DNA of 64,000 bases from CAZGMJ01 sp964526785 (GTDB lineage: Bacteria; Planctomycetota; Phycisphaerae; Sedimentisphaerales; Anaerobacaceae). The notes beneath the pieces are model-generated. The model was not told the origin of the DNA. It did no database searches and saw only the letters and a list, made by a program, of their open reading frames with translations. Positions 61,616 to 64,000 of the stretch are shown in pieces. The translations under genes were made by a program, and so were the position numbers. Every line of letters starts with the position of its first letter. The stretch's first letter is position 1. The DNA is taken from contig CAZGMJ010000001.1 of the NCBI GenBank assembly GCA_964526785.1, forward strand, positions 1-64,000, in the 5' to 3' direction.

Positions 61616-63298
61616 TTACAGGCCGAGGTGCGGCGGATAGTAGTACCCCATTGTTTGAGCGACGACGCCGAGGCGATATTGATGGTCCTGCATCAGGCAG
61701 GGGCGCATTTCCTTTGTCGGGATTGTCGTCGTGTAGATTCGCAATTCGCCGTCGAGAGTTGTTATGAGTTCTTCTCTATGGTCGCCAAGGCAGTCCATCA
61801 CAGCGACGAACCGGCCCTTGACTGGCTGCATATCATCCTTGCCCCAGTCGCGAATCGCGCCGGAAATGAACACTTCCTTCTGCGGGTCGGCATCCCACCA
61901 GAGCGGACGGGGCGTCAGGGTTCCCTTCTCCATGAACGATATCAGCTTGCCCTGCGAACTGTAGAGCCAGCGCTTGTCGTAGTCGCGTTCGCCCGCAAGG
62001 ACTTCCATCCCCGGATATTCGGCCAGTATGTCTGCACACATTCCCTGGCCGTGCAGATGATAGGTTCGTTCCTTAAGTGCCCACAGCTTTCTGCCTGTTG
62101 CGGCGTCTACGACACACATGCCATCGGTCTTCTGGCGTGTCTCCATTCCGTAGTAGACTTCCAGGCCCGGATTGTCCGGATCGACGTCACCGACATAGCA
62201 TATATCGGGATGGCCCATTTCCGTTGTCCAGAGGCCCTTGCCATTATCGTCGATGACGGCGGAGCCGATGACCAATTCGTCGCGGCCGTCCTCGTCAACG
62301 TCCGCGGAAATGAGGCCGTGCGAACCCTGGCCTTCATATCGTTTGTCTTCTTTGGCCGCTTCCCATCGCCAGATTACATCGAAATCCTTATCCAGTGCGA
62401 CGGTCCTGATCACGTTGTACGTTCCGCGTTGCATGATCAGCGAAGGTTTTTTGCCGTCAAGATATGCGACGGCGAGAAAGTTGCGGCAGTAATAGTTATA
62501 GCTCGGGTAACCTTCCCGGCTGATCCAGTCAGTTTTGGCCACGATCCTGCCGGTCTGGCCGTCGATCTTGATCAGATACTCAGGGCCGCTCTGCACCAGG
62601 CCTTTCTCGTCCCGCGGGTCTCCCTCGCCCGCCTTGCAGTAGACTTCGGCCCTGCCGTCGCCATCGACGTCGTACACGATCCAGGGCGAGTACCAGATGC
62701 CCGCCTCGATGGCCCAGCCCATGTCGTGCCGCCAGAGCATAGTGCCGTCGGCTTCATAGGCCTCGATCTTGTAGGTGGTTGTGCTCTTTTTCCAGTAGCC
62801 CGGTTTCTGGTAGGGGTCCGTATTGAAGCGGGGCTGTTTGATCAGATACTCATACTGCCCGTCACCATCCAGATCGCCGATTCCAATCTTCTGGAAGTCG
62901 TAGTCACCGCTGAGCGGGATTGAAACGTAGGGCTTCTCCGCCGGGAGTGCAAAGCAGGACTCTGCTGAACTGCCATCGTGCAGTGTTCGCACCGCATAGA
63001 CGCAGTCGCCCGGGACGGGGGCTTCGATGAGGAAGTTGGTTCGGCGGATCGGTTTATCGCCGGTTACAGACGTCCACTGACGGCCGACGGCGGAATCCAC
63101 AGGGACCCGCATGATTTCAAAAGCGATGTCCGCCGGGTCGGCTTCCAGCATTCGCCAACTGAGAAAGACCGAGCCATCGTCTTTCTTGACAGCGACGAGA
63201 CCGCGATCCAGCTTTTCAGCGGCCAGTGATATGGAAGCCTGAATAAGAACCAGTGCGAGCAGTGCCGCATATTTGGGTTTGATTATGTAGCTTGTCAT
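61616..63298 (-). CDS. PL11-like rhamnogalacturonan lyase
   Basis: A 560-residue secreted protein (signal peptide about 1-27: LLALVLIQASISLAAE). The N-terminal FnIII-like domain (to about 115) precedes an eight-bladed-propeller typical of PL11 rhamnogalacturonan endolyases such as YesW/YesX. FG-GAP type motifs (GIGDLDGDGQYEYLI, VYDVDGDGRAEVYC, SADVDEDGRDELVI, YVGDVDPDNPG) supply Ca2+-binding Asp clusters, and the ending HQYRLGVVAQTMGYYYPPH followed by LGL is distinctive. It would cleave rhamnogalacturonan-I by beta-elimination. GGAG precedes the ATG at 63298 by six bases. It is separated from TsaE by 57 bases. Confidence 0.87.
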   Translation of the reverse strand: MTSYIIKPKYAALLALVLIQASISLAAEKLDRGLVAVKKDDGSVFLSWRMLEADPADIAFEIMRVPVDSAVGRQWTSVTGDKPIRRTNFLIEAPVPGDCVYAVRTLHDGSSAESCFALPAEKPYVSIPLSGDYDFQKIGIGDLDGDGQYEYLIKQPRFNTDPYQKPGYWKKSTTTYKIEAYEADGTMLWRHDMGWAIEAGIWYSPWIVYDVDGDGRAEVYCKAGEGDPRDEKGLVQSGPEYLIKIDGQTGRIVAKTDWISREGYPSYNYYCRNFLAVAYLDGKKPSLIMQRGTYNVIRTVALDKDFDVIWRWEAAKEDKRYEGQGSHGLISADVDEDGRDELVIGSAVIDDNGKGLWTTEMGHPDICYVGDVDPDNPGLEVYYGMETRQKTDGMCVVDAATGRKLWALKERTYHLHGQGMCADILAEYPGMEVLAGERDYDKRWLYSSQGKLISFMEKGTLTPRPLWWDADPQKEVFISGAIRDWGKDDMQPVKGRFVAVMDCLGDHREELITTLDGELRIYTTTIPTKEMRPCLMQDHQYRLGVVAQTMGYYYPPHLGL

Positions 63299-63372
63299 AT
63301 GATCTCCATTTTCCAATCGCATGTGGCGCTAATCACATTTCGGCGTTCGGCAACTTCTGAAGCAATGCTGCT

Positions 63373-64000
63373 TTACGTCTCCAGCTCATAACCTGTGTTA
63401 TCAACAATCCTCGCGTTCGCTCGTTTTCTTATTGGGGCTGTTTCACCGATGTTGCGATTGCCTTTTACGATGTTATTCGAGGAAGGCGTGCCGGCAATAA
63501 GAATTCCGCCGACGGTGGTGTTGTTGACGATTCTGACATTGCGGCAGGGGCCTTTTCTCTCCTTGTCGTGGTCGGACTCGACGAAGATCGCCATGCCGCG
63601 GTCGACGCGGATATCGTTGCCCTCGATGATGAGTCCGTCAATCAGGCCGGTCTTGTACAAAGACAGGTAGGCGTTGCCGCGGTTGTTCAGGAGTTTGCTG
63701 TCCTTGATGGCTGCGTTGCAGTGGTTTTCGTGCATCAGGCCTTCGCCGTCGTTGATGTGATACTTATGATCGGAGGCCCAGTTGCGATAGACCTCGTAGT
63801 CATTGTTCTCGACGGTCCATCGCCAACCGCGCATTTGCACGGCCCGTGTGTCGGTCGTCGAGGAGCCGCTGCTTTCTCTGAAACCTTTTACGGTTTGTCG
63901 CCAGAGATCCTTCTTGAAGCGAATGACGTTGTTGGCGCAGAGCGTTCCGTCGCCTGCAAACTCGATGGCGTTGCGGCCGGTGCTGTAGATATAATTGTCA
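63373..64000 (-). CDS. Right-handed parallel beta-helix protein, 5' end beyond window
   Basis: An open frame on the minus strand that runs out of the window at 64000; the visible part has 208 residues ending ARIVDNTGYELET. Its repeats (NDYEVYRNWASDHKYHIND, AAIKDSKLLNNRGNAYLSLY, LIIEGNDIRVDRGMAIFVES, VRIVNNTTVGGILIAG) are of the right-handed parallel beta-helix (pectate lyase/polygalacturonase-like) type. Upstream of 63840 the frame is open to the edge and also reads as beta-helix (DNYIYSTGRNAIEFAGDG), so the GTG at 63838-63840 is not the real start. It lies 74 bases upstream of the PL11-like gene and probably belongs to the same unit. Confidence 0.7.
   Translation of the reverse strand, partial: DNYIYSTGRNAIEFAGDGTLCANNVIRFKKDLWRQTVKGFRESSGSSTTDTRAVQMRGWRWTVENNDYEVYRNWASDHKYHINDGEGLMHENHCNAAIKDSKLLNNRGNAYLSLYKTGLIDGLIIEGNDIRVDRGMAIFVESDHDKERKGPCRNVRIVNNTTVGGILIAGTPSSNNIVKGNRNIGETAPIRKRANARIVDNTGYELET

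Noticed and set aside
61253..62923. 556-residue plus-strand open frame over TsaE and the PL11-like gene
   Set aside because: Both minus-strand genes show strong family motifs, so this frame is antisense noise.

Overview
The window looks like chromosomal DNA of a free-living planctomycete, most likely from the Phycisphaerae/Sedimentisphaerales side of the phylum. This rests on gene content: twin-arginine Gfo/Idh/MocA oxidoreductases, PqaA-like secreted hydrolases, PEP-CTERM and choice-of-anchor C proteins, a sigma/anti-sigma pair with a pseudopilin-like tail, and secreted polysaccharide-degrading enzymes. It is an inference from protein families; no rRNA or other phylogenetic marker gene is present. 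I saw no tRNA, rRNA, CRISPR array, transposase or prophage gene.

Layout. 1-152: fragment of a 97-bp direct repeat rich in hairpins. 535-3073 (minus): a type II restriction-modification pair resembling XamI. 3427-3573: a 48-residue entericidin-like lipoprotein. 3766-5505: DNA polymerase X, perhaps leaderless. 5669-11008 (plus): a four-gene run of acyl-CoA-synthetase-like ligase, Gfo/Idh/MocA oxidoreductase, sugar isomerase/epimerase and PqaA-like protein. 11101-12546 (minus): a SEC-C protein flanked by two copies of the 3' end of the PqaA-like gene, one of them a remnant. 13339-18847 (plus): a choice-of-anchor C surface protein and a 1438-residue propeller/LamG/triple-lectin secreted protein.

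18904-38584 (minus): a contiguous exopolysaccharide or O-antigen locus. It is read from a Wzz-like chain-length protein, behind a good promoter at 38669-38697, through a CMP-sugar synthetase, 2-hydroxyacid dehydrogenase, HpaI-type aldolase, Wzx flippase, three methyltransferases, a DUF115-like protein, GNAT acyltransferase, polysaccharide deacetylase, four glycosyltransferases, Wzy-like ligase/polymerase and a B12-binding radical SAM enzyme. Many junctions overlap, which suggests translational coupling. Between wzz and the CMP-sugar synthetase lies an array of twelve 21-bp degenerate repeats with an exactly constant period. Upstream of wzz is a compact candidate small-RNA gene. PEP-CTERM-type proteins flank the locus on both sides.

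39492-44306: a tyrosine-rich PEP-CTERM protein, an ECF-type sigma factor with its overlapping anti-sigma partner, an aldo/keto reductase and an orphan secretion-ATPase-like P-loop protein. 44356-64000: mainly a polysaccharide-degradation region (BNR_4 protein, tandem alpha/beta hydrolase, Gfo/Idh/MocA oxidoreductase, lyase-like/nitrilase fusion, GH106-like protein, DUF5060 glycoside hydrolase, PL11-like rhamnogalacturonan lyase, truncated beta-helix protein). A DUF2330-ankyrin protein, a flavodoxin-like reductase, a small secreted protein and TsaE lie among these. The lyase and rhamnosidase families point to a rhamnose-containing polymer such as pectin rhamnogalacturonan or ulvan, but the substrate is inferred only.
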